Source: Pseudoxanthomonas sp. NC8
GTDB taxonomy: Bacteria; Pseudomonadota; Gammaproteobacteria; Xanthomonadales; Xanthomonadaceae
Assembly: GCA_025232375.1 (NCBI GenBank)
Contig: CP060419.1
Span: 1,177,001 to 1,241,000 of the forward strand
Direction of reading: 5' to 3'
DNA: 64,000 bases
Shown here: one piece after another, positions 9,814-18,894 of the stretch
How the letters are laid out: each line of letters starts with the position of its first letter
Numbering within the stretch: the stretch's first letter is position 1
Program-made: the position numbers and the translations under genes
Notes under the pieces: generated by a model
Seen by the model: only the letters and a program-made list of their open reading frames with translations
What the model was told of the DNA's origin: nothing
Databases searched by the model: none

Positions 9814-10140
9814 TCAGCGCTCGATAAGCGGCAGCTTGCCGGGCTTGCCATCCCAGTCGGCTGCCTCCGGCAGCGGTTCCTTGCGCACGGTGATCACCGG
9901 TAAGGCCCGGGAAAGCTCGGCATTGAGGGCGACGAAGCCCTCCCCCTGGCCTGCCGGCACGTCGTCTTCGGGATAGATGGCGTTGGCCGGGCACTCCGGC
10001 TCGCACAGGGTGCAGTCGATGCACTCGTCGGGATCGATCACCGGGAAGTTCGGGCCTTCGTGGAAACAGTCGACCGGGCACACCTCCACGCAGTCGGTGT
10101 ACTTGCACTTGATGCAGTTCTCGGTGACGACGAAGGGCAT
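9814..10140 (-). CDS. fdxA: 7Fe ferredoxin FdxA
   Basis: 108 residues, intact frame. The N-terminal half has the two iron-sulfur patterns: [18 protein letters not shown] and [12 protein letters not shown], which bind one [3Fe-4S] and one [4Fe-4S] cluster in this family. The C-terminal segment (GKLPLIER end) is that of the gammaproteobacterial FdxA group, a cytosolic electron carrier. The conserved WPVIT is read LPVIT because TGG appears as TTA in CCTTA at 9901-9905, an expected CCTGG, so the Leu is probably an error. Confidence 0.93.
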   Translation of the reverse strand: MPFVVTENCIKCKYTDCVEVCPVDCFHEGPNFPVIDPDECIDCTLCEPECPANAIYPEDDVPAGQGEGFVALNAELSRALPVITVRKEPLPEAADWDGKPGKLPLIER

Positions 10141-10175
10141 GGCGACAGCCGTGGAGCGTCAGGATCGGGCCGGAC

Positions 10176-10181
10176 ATTCTA
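10176..10181 (-). promoter_or_regulatory. Candidate -10 element of fdxA
   Basis: TAGAAT on the minus strand, within CTAGAATG, about 36 bases upstream of the fdxA ATG. The same CTAGAATG string recurs ahead of kdsD/bolA and as CTAGAATG before purM. No good -35 is visible. Confidence 0.4.
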
Positions 10182-10229
10182 GTCCAGGCATCGCCGCGCG
10201 TCGCCCTGCGCGGGACTTGCCGCCGTGGT

Positions 10230-11134
10230 TCAGGCCAGGCCGCAGGCCTTGGCGATCCTGTGCGTGCCAGCCGCGGCCAGTGCTTCGGGATGGCGCTGGA
10301 CGGCGATGTCACGGGCCTGGAGCGCGTGCGCGTAGCGTTCGACCAGCGCCTGGTTACCGACCAGGTGCACCGGTGCCGACATGCCGGCAAGGGCCGCCTG
10401 CAGTTCGTGGCCGATCAGCAGTCCAGACAGGTATGACGACAGCGCCGGCGGCGTGAAGCGGCCGAACAGGGTCGCGGTGCGCACGCCGAACAGATCGTGG
10501 AGAAGGCCACCTGTCGGGTCGCGGCTGCATTCCAGGCCGGCATCGAAGGCATCCGCATCCAGCGCCTGCTCGCCATCGGGCATGCCGCGTCCAAGGATGC
10601 TGTGCGCGCGCAGCAGCGCGTAGAGTTCGCCGGTCATGGCGGTGGAAATGCGCACGATGGCGCCCTCGTCCACGCGCACCCACTTGCTGTGCGTGCCGGG
10701 CAGGCAGACCGTGTGCGTGCCGGGGCCGAGTGCATCGAGCAGGCCGGCGATCTGGGTTTCCTCGCCGCGCATCACGTCGCCAACGGGTGTGGTCCGGTCG
10801 GCCATGCCCGGTACGCACCAGAGCGCGCGCGCGCCTTACTAAGGTCCGGGGTTTCCCGCGAGGTGTCCAGGCGGATCATTCCGGCGGCGAGCGCCGAGGC
10901 ATCGGCAGGGGCCTGCACGTAGGGGACTTCGACCCAGCCGCCGCGGGCGCCGATCATCCCGGCCATCACCACCAGCGGATCGTCCCAGCCGGCGATCAGG
11001 GCGGACAACACCTCGCCGAAGCGTCCAGCACAGACAAGTGCACCGTTGTTGCTCCGGCGCACGTCGACGACGCTTCCGCCGCCGTCAAGCCGATACGCAC
11101 GCAGGCTGCTGCCACCCCAGTCGACCGCGATCAA
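10230..11134 (-). CDS. dgoK: 2-keto-3-deoxy-galactonokinase
   Basis: Phosphorylates 2-keto-3-deoxy-galactonate to the 6-phosphate, third step of galactonate breakdown. The start is probably TTG at 11134, overlapping the stop of the SMP-30 gene (TTGA). The N-terminus IAVDWGGSSLRAYRL is the family start; MAGMIGARGGWVEVPY, GEETQIAGLL, LPGTHSKWV and FRFTPPALSSYLSGLLIG-like segments follow in order. The frame breaks at about 10842, where two TAAGG-like strings lie together between RETPDL and LWCVPGMADR. About 300 residues, normal for DgoK. Last gene of the leftward galactonate operon. Confidence 0.85.
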
Positions 11135-12051
11135 GGCAGCACCACGCGGCTCTCGGGCAGGCCCTGGCCGCTCTCGGGGGACTTCGAACAGGCTGCCCGA
11201 TTCGGGCGCGGCGGCCCGCGAGCTGGCGTCCAGGCCCTGCGGGGAAGTGATCACGTACAGCGTGTCCAGGTGGGCGCCGCCGATCGCGCAGCACGAAGGC
11301 TGCGGCACCGGCATCGGCACGATCCGGTCGCGGCGTCCGTCGGGCGCATAGCGCACCACGCGCGCGCCACCCCATTGCGCGTTCCACAGCCCGCCTTCGG
11401 CGTCGATGGTCGAGCCGTCCGCGGCCGCGCCATCGAGTTCGATGTCCGCGAACACGCGCGATGGCCCGACGAAGGCGGCCTCGGGTTCGTAGTCGCAGCA
11501 CAGGATCGTCGGCTGCACCGAGTCGCACCAGTACAGCGTGCGCCCGTCGGGAGAGAAGCAGATCGAGTTGGGGATCGCCGCTCCGGGCAGTGGCAGCCGG
11601 CGCAGGCCGTGCGCGGCCGAGTACTGGTAGAAGGTGCCGATCGGGGCCTTCTGCGCCGATTCGTCCATGGTGCCGAAAACGAAATTGCCGTGGCGGTCGG
11701 CGCGGCCGTCGTTGCTGCGGGTGCGTGGTTCGTGCGGTTCGACGTCGGTAAGGTGCGACAGCGGCAGCGCCGGTGCGTCGCTGGCGAGCGCCGCGTCGAG
11801 GTCGGCGCGGTGCATCGACTTGGCCAGCACCACCAGCAATTCGCCGCTGGTGGTAAGGCTAAGCAGCCGGCACGGTCGGGCAGGGTCCAATCCCGGGTCG
11901 TTCCCGTGGCCGGCACGTGCATCCACAGCCGCGCCCCGTCGATGTCGACCCACAGCAGCGCCTGCCGGCGCTCGCACCACAGCACGCCTTCGCCGTGGGC
12001 GCAGCGCGAGGAAACAGTCAGGCGGCTCGCGCCGGCACGGGCTTCTGTCAT
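11131..12051 (-). CDS. SMP-30/gluconolaconase family lactonase, probable galactonolactonase
   Basis: Six-bladed beta-propeller lactonase of about 305 residues. Starts MTEARAG at 12051, 10 bases after the dgoD stop. GEGVLWCERRQALLWVDI near the N-terminus gives the metal-ligand Glu, IPNSICFSPDGRTLYWCDS the Asn/Asp metal site, and DGSTIDAEGGLWNAQWGG the later Asp. The family opens aldonolactones with a divalent metal; beside dgoD and dgoK the natural substrate would be D-galactono-1,4-lactone, which is inference. Frames break near 11860 (TAAGG) and 11165; the C-terminus GLPESRVVLP stops within the dgoK start. Confidence 0.82.
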
Positions 12052-12061
12052 CGCTGCAGTT

Positions 12062-13212
12062 CTACCATTCCGCGACGCTGCCGTCCGCATGGCGCCAGAC
12101 CGGGTTGCGCCAGTCCGGTGGGTTGGCATGGGCGTGGCGCAGGCGTTCCTCGTCGATCTCCACGCCCAGGCCGGGCAGTGGCAGGGCGCGGATGTCGCCC
12201 TTGTCGCAGGCGAAGTCGGCCTTGTTGACCACGTAGTCGAGCAGGTCGGCGCCCTGGTTGTAGTGGATGCCGATGCTCTGCTCCTGCAGCATCGCGTTGT
12301 GCGAGACGAAGTCCACGTGCAGGCACGCGGCCAGCGCCACCGGGCCGAGCGGGCAGTGCGGCGCCAGCGCCACGTCGTAGGCCTCGGCCATCGCCGCGAT
12401 CTTCAGGCATTCGGTGATGCCGCCGGCGTGGGACAGGTCCGGTTGCAGGATCGACAGGCCGCCGGCCTCGAGCACGCGCTTGAACTCGAAGCGCGAATAC
12501 ATGCGCTCGCCGGCGGCGAGTGGGATCGGGCTGGCCGCGGTAAGGCGCGCGGGTAGTACTCGGCCTGTTCCGGGAGCACGGGCTCCTCGACGAATAGCGG
12601 CTTGTACGGCTCCATCTCCCGCAGCAGCACGCGCGCCATCGGTGCGCCGACGCGGCCGTGGAAATCGATGCCGAAATCGACCGTGTCGCCGAACGCTTCG
12701 CGCACCGCGGCGACCTTGGCCAGCGCGGAGTCGATCGCGCGTGGGCTGTCGACCAGGCGCATCTCCTCGGTGCCATTGAACTTGAAGGTGTCGAAGCCCT
12801 GCGCCAGGTAGCCGCGGATCTGCTCGACCAGCTCGGCCGGGCGGTCGCCACCGACCCAGCGATAGGTCTTCATCCGGTCGCGGACGAGGCCGCCGAGCAG
12901 CTCGTACACCGGCACGCCAAGCGCCTTGCCCTTGATGTCCCACAGCGCCTGGTCGATGCCGGCGATCGCACTCATCAGTACCGGGCCGCCGCGATAGAAG
13001 CCGCCCCGGTACAGGGTCTGCCACAGGTCGTTGATCCTGGACGGATCACGGCCGATAAGGTACTCGCCAAGCTCGTGCACGGCCGCCTCGACCGTGCGTG
13101 AGCGGCCTTCGACCACCGGCTCGCCCCAGCCGGCGATGCCCTCGTCGGTTTCGACCTTGAGGAACAGCCAGCGCGGCGGCGCGTGGTAGGTGGTGAGGCG
13201 GCGTATCTTCAT
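12062..13212 (-). CDS. dgoD: D-galactonate dehydratase
   Basis: Enolase-superfamily enzyme that removes water from D-galactonate to give 2-keto-3-deoxy-galactonate. The N-terminus [15 protein letters not shown] closely follows Dgo[30 protein letters not shown] (metal Asp), LFVEEPV (metal Glu), [13 protein letters not shown] and [10 protein letters not shown] (catalytic His) are in order. The frame slips once near 12542 at TAAGG, within PRAL. Full length of about 382 residues. I start at ATG 13212; a GTG six bases earlier is possible. The gene lies between the aldolase (40 bases) and the lactonase (10 bases), so one operon is likely. Confidence 0.9.
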
Positions 13213-13251
13213 CGGCACGTCTTCATGGGTGGGTCTTCGTCGACAGGCGCT

Positions 13252-13902
13252 TCATGGGCGATGCCCCGGCCAGACCAGGCGGAATTCGCGGGCGTTGCTG
13301 CGGGTGCGTTCGACCGGCTGGCCGGGACGGTAGAGTTCGCCGCCGATGCCGGCGCCGGTGCTGCCCGCGGCGAGGAACTCGGTCAGCGTGAGCGGGGTGA
13401 CCCCGCCGACCACGAACAGCGGCACCGGCGGCAGCACCGCGCACAGCGCGCGTACGTGGCCCGGGCCGTAGGTTGCGGCGGGGAACAGCTTGAGCATCTG
13501 CGCGCCGGCGTCGAGCGCAGCGAAGGCCTCGCTGGCGGTGGCGAAGCCTGCAACCACCTGCATGCCGGCGGCGACCGCATGGCGGATCAGTGCCGGATTG
13601 GTGTTGGGCGTGACCACGAAGCGCGCACCAGGTGCTGCAGCGTGTCGACCTCGGCCGGGCGCAGCACCGTGCCGCCGCCGATCCAGGCGTGGCCCCCATG
13701 CTCGCGCGCGGCAGTGCCGATGCTCTGTGCCCAGTCGGGCGAATTCAGCGGAATCTCGATCGCGTCGTAGCCTTCCTCGACCAGCGCGCCGACATGGTCG
13801 CTGGCTTCGGCCGGGCCGATCCCGCGCAGGATCGCGATCAGGGGCAGGCGGAACGGGGCGGACAGGAAACGCCCGCCAGTGCTGGCTAAGGTCACTGGTC
13901 AT
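13252..13902 (-). CDS. dgoA: 2-dehydro-3-deoxy-6-phosphogalactonate aldolase (KDPGal aldolase)
   Basis: Class I aldolase that splits 2-keto-3-deoxy-6-phosphogalactonate to pyruvate and glyceraldehyde 3-phosphate. LIAILRGI at the N-terminus, EIPLNSP (catalytic Glu), FVVTPNTNPALI and QMLKLFPAATYGP with the Schiff-base Lys match the KDPG/KDPGal family; FPAATYGP and VGGV favour the galactonate form. Frames break at 13884-13889, where MTSDLAST is cut by CCTTAG in place of an expected CCTGG, and near 13628. About 212 residues. First gene of the leftward operon, with the LysR gene divergent. KDPG (gluconate) specificity cannot be excluded by eye, but dgoD and dgoK beside it argue for galactonate. 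Confidence 0.85.
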   Translation of the reverse strand: MTSDLSQHWRAFPVRPVPPAPDRDPARDRPGRSQRPCRRAGRGRLRRDRDSAEFARLGTEHRHCRARAWGPRLDRRRHGAAPGRGRHAAAPGARFVVTPNTNPALIRHAVAAGMQVVAGFATASEAFAALDAGAQMLKLFPAATYGPGHVRALCAVLPPVPLFVVGGVTPLTLTEFLAAGSTGAGIGGELYRPGQPVERTRSNAREFRLVWPGHRP

Positions 13903-14194
13903 GGCAATGCCTCTTCATGGTGCGGCACGACGCCGGCGGAGCCATCGTGGGTCCACGGTACGCATGCGAATGGGACGGTCCTGCCGTCCGCCGGGCATGC
14001 GTTCATCCGCGGTCCGATGCGTGGGAACGTGCCATGGCCCCCTCCAGGCCGGTGGAAGCCCGTCGACGCACAGGTGTGGCTGTGTGTTACGGGTGAAATG
14101 GTGCGGCGGTAGCCTCGCTTGCACAGTTATGTTGGGCAAATGAAATTTTCGCCGTAAGCTATTCCATGGTCCGAATAGTTTCTCGGGGAGGGAA
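13903..14194. promoter_or_regulatory. Divergent control region between galactonate operon and LysR gene
   Basis: About 290 bases separate the aldolase ATG from the LysR ATG. The right third becomes AT-rich (GTTATGTTGGGCAAATGAAA) and contains CTATTC-N8-GAATAG at 14159-14178. This is the expected place for LysR autoregulation and operon control; no experimental box is recognisable with certainty. Confidence 0.45.
14159..14178. promoter_or_regulatory. Inverted repeat CTATTC-N8-GAATAG
   Basis: Perfect six-base arms with an eight-base centre, 17 bases upstream of the LysR start codon and next to its ribosome site. The left arm continues into ATTCCATGG, resembling ATTCC strings ahead of both receptor genes and GH74. 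It could be an operator for the adjacent regulator. Confidence 0.35.
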
Positions 14195-15177
14195 ATGGTG
14201 AAGCCGACCGCCACTACGCACTGGTTCAACCCGTCGAGGTTGAAGACGCGGCACCTGCTGCTGCTGATGCACCTGGAGGAGCAGGGATCGGTGCTGCGCG
14301 CCGCCGAGGCCGCCAGGATGACCCAACCGGCCGCGTCGAAGCTGCTGGCCGAGATGGAGGGGCTGCTGGGCGTGCCGTTGTTCGAGCGCCATGCCCGTGG
14401 CGTGGAGCCCGACCTGGTATGGACAGGTACTGATCCGCCGGGCGCGGACCGCATTGCTGGAGATCGGCCGCGCCCAGGAGGAGATCGCCGCGCTGAGGGA
14501 CGGTCGCATGGGCCAGGCCTCGATCGGCACCGTGGTCAATCCGGGGACCAACCTGGTCCCGCAGGCGGTCGCGGCGGTCAAGCGCGAGCATCCGGACATC
14601 CTCGTACGGATCGAAATGGACTACAGCCGGCCGCTGGTGGCCAAGCTGCTCGACGGCCAGCTCGACCTGGTGATCGGGCGGATCATGGATCCGGAGGGCA
14701 GCGCGGACCCGGTGTTCGAACCGTTGGCCGACGAGCCGCACTCGGTGATCGTCCGCAGCGGCCATCCGCTCGACGCCGACGCTGCGGTTCGCCACGAGGA
14801 GCTGGCCCCGTACGGCTGGATCCTGCCGCCGCCGGACAGCGTGCTGCGCGCGCGCATGGAGACGATGTTCCTCGAGCATGGCCTTGGTCGGCCCGCGCAA
14901 TACCATCGAGACCTCCTCGCTGTCGGTGACGATCAACCTGCTGCGGGTCAGCGACCTGCTCACCGCGCTACCCGCGGAGGCCGTCGCGCCCTACGTGCAG
15001 GCCCGCCAGCTGGCGGTGCTGCCACTGGAGCTGGGGGTGGGCATGGAGTCCTTCGGCATCGTCCGCCGTCGTGGCCACCTGCTGTCGCCGGCGGCGCAGC
15101 GGATGCTCGAGTCCTTGCGCGCGGTCGCGCAACACCTGTACGCCGACGGCGAAGCACCGCCCGCTCCACCGCCGTGA
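14195..15177 (+). CDS. LysR-type transcriptional regulator
   Basis: ATG at 14195 follows GGGGAGGGAA. The N-terminal winged helix-turn-helix is clear: LKTRHLLLLMHLEEQGSV, AAEAARMTQPAASKLLAEME and GVPLFERHARG. The effector domain begins ASIGTVVNPGTNLVPQAV. Frames break near 14420 and near 14885 (GGCCTTGG), giving about 327 residues in all. The sequence resembles the GbpR-like LysR group linked to sugar uptake in other proteobacteria. Its place between the galactonate operon and the xyloglucan genes suggests control of one or both, with a galactose-derived inducer; this is inference. Confidence 0.85.
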
Positions 15178-15219
15178 TATTCCATATCAAGGATACATAC
15201 TATTCATAATCTTCATTGG
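15178..15219 (+). promoter_or_regulatory. Promoter-distal element shared with the second TonB receptor gene
   Basis: TATTCC, then TCAAGG, an 18-base gap and CTTCATTGG. The same blocks, with the same 18-base gap, recur at 18688-18727 ahead of the second receptor gene, at a similar distance (about 170-180 bases) from the start codon. The surrounding sequence is not otherwise alike, so the element is probably functional. Confidence 0.5.
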
Positions 15220-15302
15220 TAAGCCGGGGCCAGACCCACTAGCTTGCGTCGGCAGCGCTGTCATAACGCATCCGTCACAAGGCGGATTTTTTTATCGCGT
15301 AC

Positions 15303-15316
15303 TGGTAGCGCTACCA
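15303..15316. promoter_or_regulatory. Perfect palindrome TGGTAGCGCTACCA, LacI-type operator
   Basis: A 14-base perfect palindrome with the central AGCGCT typical of LacI-family operators, 82 bases upstream of the first receptor start. It closely resembles the xyl-box known from Xanthomonas xylan genes controlled by a LacI-family XylR. No LacI gene lies in this window, so the repressor would act in trans. Confidence 0.6.
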
Positions 15317-15371
15317 TTGGTGGTCGAGGGGGCAATCGTTCGGCCACGCCAAACAGTCGTTTTTTTAAAAA

Positions 15372-15398
15372 AATCAGTGTCCTGGGGAGGGAACTGTG
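15372..15398 (+). promoter_or_regulatory. Conserved leader with ribosome-binding site
   Basis: AAATCAGTGTCCTGGGGAGG followed by GAACTG leads directly into the first receptor start. Nearly the same leader precedes the second receptor (18868-18894), and the GTCCTGGGGAGGGAAC part recurs before GH74 (about 22366-22381). The GGGGAGGG is a strong Shine-Dalgarno. Confidence 0.5.
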
Positions 15399-18300
15399 AT
15401 GTCGAATCGTCCGAACCGCGCCGTCCGGCGTGGTGCCATGTCGCGTCTGTCCAACCGTCTCAACCAGTCCGCGCTCGCGGTCGGCGTTGCGCTGGCCTTG
15501 TCCGCCGGTGCGCTGCAGGCGCAGGAGGCCAAGGCCCCGTCCACCGAGGAGAGCGGGGGCTGCAGCCACCGAACTGGAAACGGTGGAGGTCAAGGGCATC
15601 CGCGGCTCCGTGATGCGCGCCCGGGACATCAAGCAGGATGCCGCGCAGATCATCGACTCCATCACCGCCGAGGACATCGGTGCGCTGCCCGACCGCTCGG
15701 TCACCGAGACCCTCAAGCGCGTCAGCGGCGTGACGGTTACCGGCTTTGCGGCGCGTGACGATACCGACCACTTCTCCGCCGAAGGCAGCGGCGTGATGAT
15801 CCGCGGCCTGACCTTCGTGCGCGGCGAACTGAACGGGCGCGACATCTTCAGCGCCGCCGGTGGCCGTGGCATCAGCTTCGAGGAAGTGTCGGCCGAACTG
15901 ATGGCCGGCGTGGACGTCTACAAGAACCCCTCGGCCGAGATCATCGAAGGCGGCCTGGGCGGCACGATCAACCTGCGCACGCGCAAGCCGTTCGACGAGC
16001 CGGGCCGCAAGATCGCCGGCAGCATCGACTACAACTACGGCGACAAGGCGAAGGAAGCCAAGCCGTCGGCTTCGTTCCTGTTCAGCGACCGCTGGCAGAC
16101 CGGCATCGGCGAGGTCGGCGCGCTGGCCAACGTGTTCTATTCCGAACTGGCGACCCGTTCGGACGGCATCCAGCTGATGCCGTTCGACCGCCGTGGCCGC
16201 AAGCCCGCCGAGCAGACCGAAGGTTCGGACACCGACTGGGTCTACGACTGGGGGATGGGGTTCGTGGCAGTCGTCCAATTCCCAGCGCGACGCGCTGCTG
16301 GCCGGCTCTGACCGGGACACGGTGTTCGTGCCCGGCGGCGCCAACTGGCGGCGTACCGACTTCGAGCGCAAGCGCCAGGGTGGCGCGTTCGCCCTGCAGT
16401 GGCGGCCGAACGACAGCACCGAGGTCTACACCCAGTTCATCACCTCGCAGTACGACATGACCTTGGCGCGAGCACTTCATGGAGTTCGGTGGTGCCTCGC
16501 AGAAGAACCAGCCCAACTGGAACGGCGACCCGAACCACTACAACCCGATCTACGCCGACGGTCTTGCCGACATGAGCAACAACCTGATCCCGGCGGTCGG
16601 CACCCAGTTCGTGTACGACAAGAACGGTCGTTTCGTCAGCGGCACCGTGCGCCAGGGTGGCTGGCTCGGCCAGCCCGCCGACCTGGACAGCGGCAACCCC
16701 GGTGTTTACTGGGGCAACTCCGGCATCCAGTTCATCAGCGGCAACCGCAACAACGAGCAGACCTCGAAGACCACCGACTGGTCGACGGGCTTCCAGCACT
16801 TCATCACCGACAACCTGATCGTGCGTGGTGACTACCAGTACGTGAAGGCCGAGCGCGACCAGGTCGACTTCTCGCTGCATGCCTCGACCCTGCTCCAGGA
16901 AATGACCCTGGACCTGAGCGGCAAGTATCCGAAGGTCACCGTTGCCGATCCGACCACGGTCACCGACCAGAGCAACTACTTCTGGCGTTCGGCGATGGAC
17001 CACATCGGCGACAGCGAAGGCACCGAGCACGCCGGCCGCGTCGACCTGGAATACACCTTCCAGGACAGCGACTGGCTGCAGTACGTGCGCTTCGGTGCGC
17101 GCGTGGCCGACCGCAGCTACCGCAACCTGTCCACCGGCTGGAACTGGGGCGTCATCAGCGACGACTGGAACAGCTGACCGGCACTCCGGCCGATCCGACC
17201 CGGGCCAACGTGGCGTGGCTGGACCAGTACTATTCCAGCGATTCGACGCTGTACACGATGAAGGACTTCTTCGGTGGCGAGGTCAACGTGCCGACCAGCA
17301 TCTGGTCGCCGAAGGACAGCATGGTCGACATCGACACCGTTGCCGGGACCCTGGCCCAGCTTCCCAATGCGAAGTGGCGGCCGATCGAGTACGGCCCGGA
17401 AGCCACCAACACCGGGACGAGCGCACCCAGGCCGCATACGGCGTGCTGTATTTCGGCAATGACGAGATGGCCAACGCGTTGGACGGCAACGTCGGCGTGC
17501 GCGTCGTCAAGACCAGCGTCAATACCGCCGGCGGCGGCCTGATGCCCGACATGTCGAGCTGGGCCGACGTGGTGACTCCGGAAGTGCTGCAGCGGTACGC
17601 AGGGCAGGCATTCACCACCGACACCAACAGCACCTACACCGACGTGCTGCCGAGCCTGAACCTGCGCGTGCGCTTCGACCATGGCCTGCAGTGGCGCTTC
17701 GCCGCGTCCAAGGCGATCGCCCGGCCGGAGTTCCGCCTGATGCAGGCCTGGCTGCCGTTGTCGGCCAGTGCCTCGGCGTGCCAGCAGGCCTGGACGACGG
17801 CCTGCGCACGGAGCTGTGCGGACCGGCCGACCTGTCCTTCACCGGCAATGGCGGCAGTCCGGACCTGAAGCCGATGCGCGCCACCCAGTTCGACACCGCC
17901 CGGGTGGTACTTCGGCCCGGCCAACAGCCTGTACGCGACCTTCTTCTACAAGGACGTCAAGGACTACTTCGCCAATAAGGCCGGCACCGAGATCATCTTC
18001 GGAGACGAGTACCTGATCACCCGTCCGCGCAACCTGGACGAGGGCAAGATCCGCGGCTTCGAAGTGGGCTATTCGCAGTTCTTCAACTTCCTGCCGGGCT
18101 TCGGCGTGCAGGCCAACTACACCTACGTGGACAGCAGCGGTGGCACCAATGCCGCGGTCGGTGTGCCGAACGGAAGCGCCGCGCGTGCCGGTGCGGTCGA
18201 GCTGCCGCTGGAAGGCCTGTCCGAGCACTCCTACAACGTCATCGGCATCTACGAGACCGGCAAGTTCTCGGCGCGACTGGCCTACAACTGGCGCAGCGAG

Positions 18301-18565
18301 TACCTCCTGACCAGCAGCGACGCGATCGTGTTCCTGCCGGTCTGGAACGACGACTACGGCCAGCTGGACGGTTCGTTCTTCTACAACATCAACGAGAACC
18401 TCCAGATCGGCGTGCAGGTGAACAACCTCACCAACAGCATCACCAAGCTGCTGGTGGGTCCGCGCAAGTACCTGCGTGACGGTTATGCCGACGACACGCT
18501 GTACAGCCGCGCCTTGGTTCGAGAACGACCGCCGCTACTCGGCCGTGCTCCGCGCCAGCTGGTAA
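15399..18565 (+). CDS. TonB-dependent receptor, xyloglucan-oligosaccharide uptake (first)
   Basis: Outer membrane transporter of the Xanthomonas/Caulobacter carbohydrate type. ATG at 15399, signal peptide ALAVGVALALSAGALQAQ, then TonB-box-like ELETVEVKGIRGS. The plug has DIGALPDRSVTETLKRVSGV and ELMAGVDVYKNPSAEIIEGG; the barrel ends with DRRYSAVLRASW and stop TAA at 18565. About 1,050 residues are expected. Frames break near 15556, 16268, 16470, 17170, 17425, 17780, 17900 and 18513, the last at CCTTGG for CCTGG in RAWFEND. All receptor blocks are present in order. The substrate is inferred from neighbours. Confidence 0.85.
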
Positions 18566-18586
18566 CACGCTCGAAACGCAACAAGT

Positions 18587-18624
18587 GAAAGGGCCCGCGC
18601 CGGAAGGTGCGGGCCCTTTCTTTT
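18587..18624 (+). terminator. Terminator after the first TonB receptor gene
   Basis: Twelve-base perfect stem GAAAGGGCCCGC/GCGGGCCCTTTC with a ten-base loop and a T-rich tail, 22 bases past the stop codon. It makes the first receptor a separate transcript. Confidence 0.8.
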
Positions 18625-18687
18625 GCCTTCCACTTCTCCCGTGTCGTGGCATCCGCCGGGACCGAGCTGAATAAGTCCCGGCGTATG

Positions 18688-18727
18688 TATTCCGTCAAGG
18701 CATAGCATTCCCCGAATTCTTCATTGG
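18688..18727 (+). promoter_or_regulatory. Second copy of the TATTCC-TCAAGG-N18-CTTCATTGG element
   Basis: Matches the element at 15178-15219 block by block with identical 18-base spacing between TCAAGG and CTTCATTGG, about 168 bases upstream of the second receptor start. Confidence 0.5.
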
Positions 18728-18894
18728 CAATCCATGAGGCCCCGCGCCTAAGGTGGCCGCCGGGGATTCCAGCCCTGCAATCGTATTCCGCTGGTGCATT
18801 CGCGGATGACAGCGCTGGTCTACCGGACCGCCGGCCTTGTCCGGCTTACAACTCGAAAAGTCTCGAAAAATCAGTGTCCCAGGAGGGAACAGTG

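Noticed and set aside
10772..11980. A single frame joining the SMP-30 lactonase to DgoK
   Set aside because: The junction skips the lactonase C-terminus (ESRVVLP, stop TGA) and the DgoK start TTG; a frame slip near 11165 makes the fusion.
10730..12556. A 608-residue plus-strand open frame across the galactonate operon
   Set aside because: It is an antisense shadow of dgoK, the lactonase and dgoD with no motif or ribosome site.
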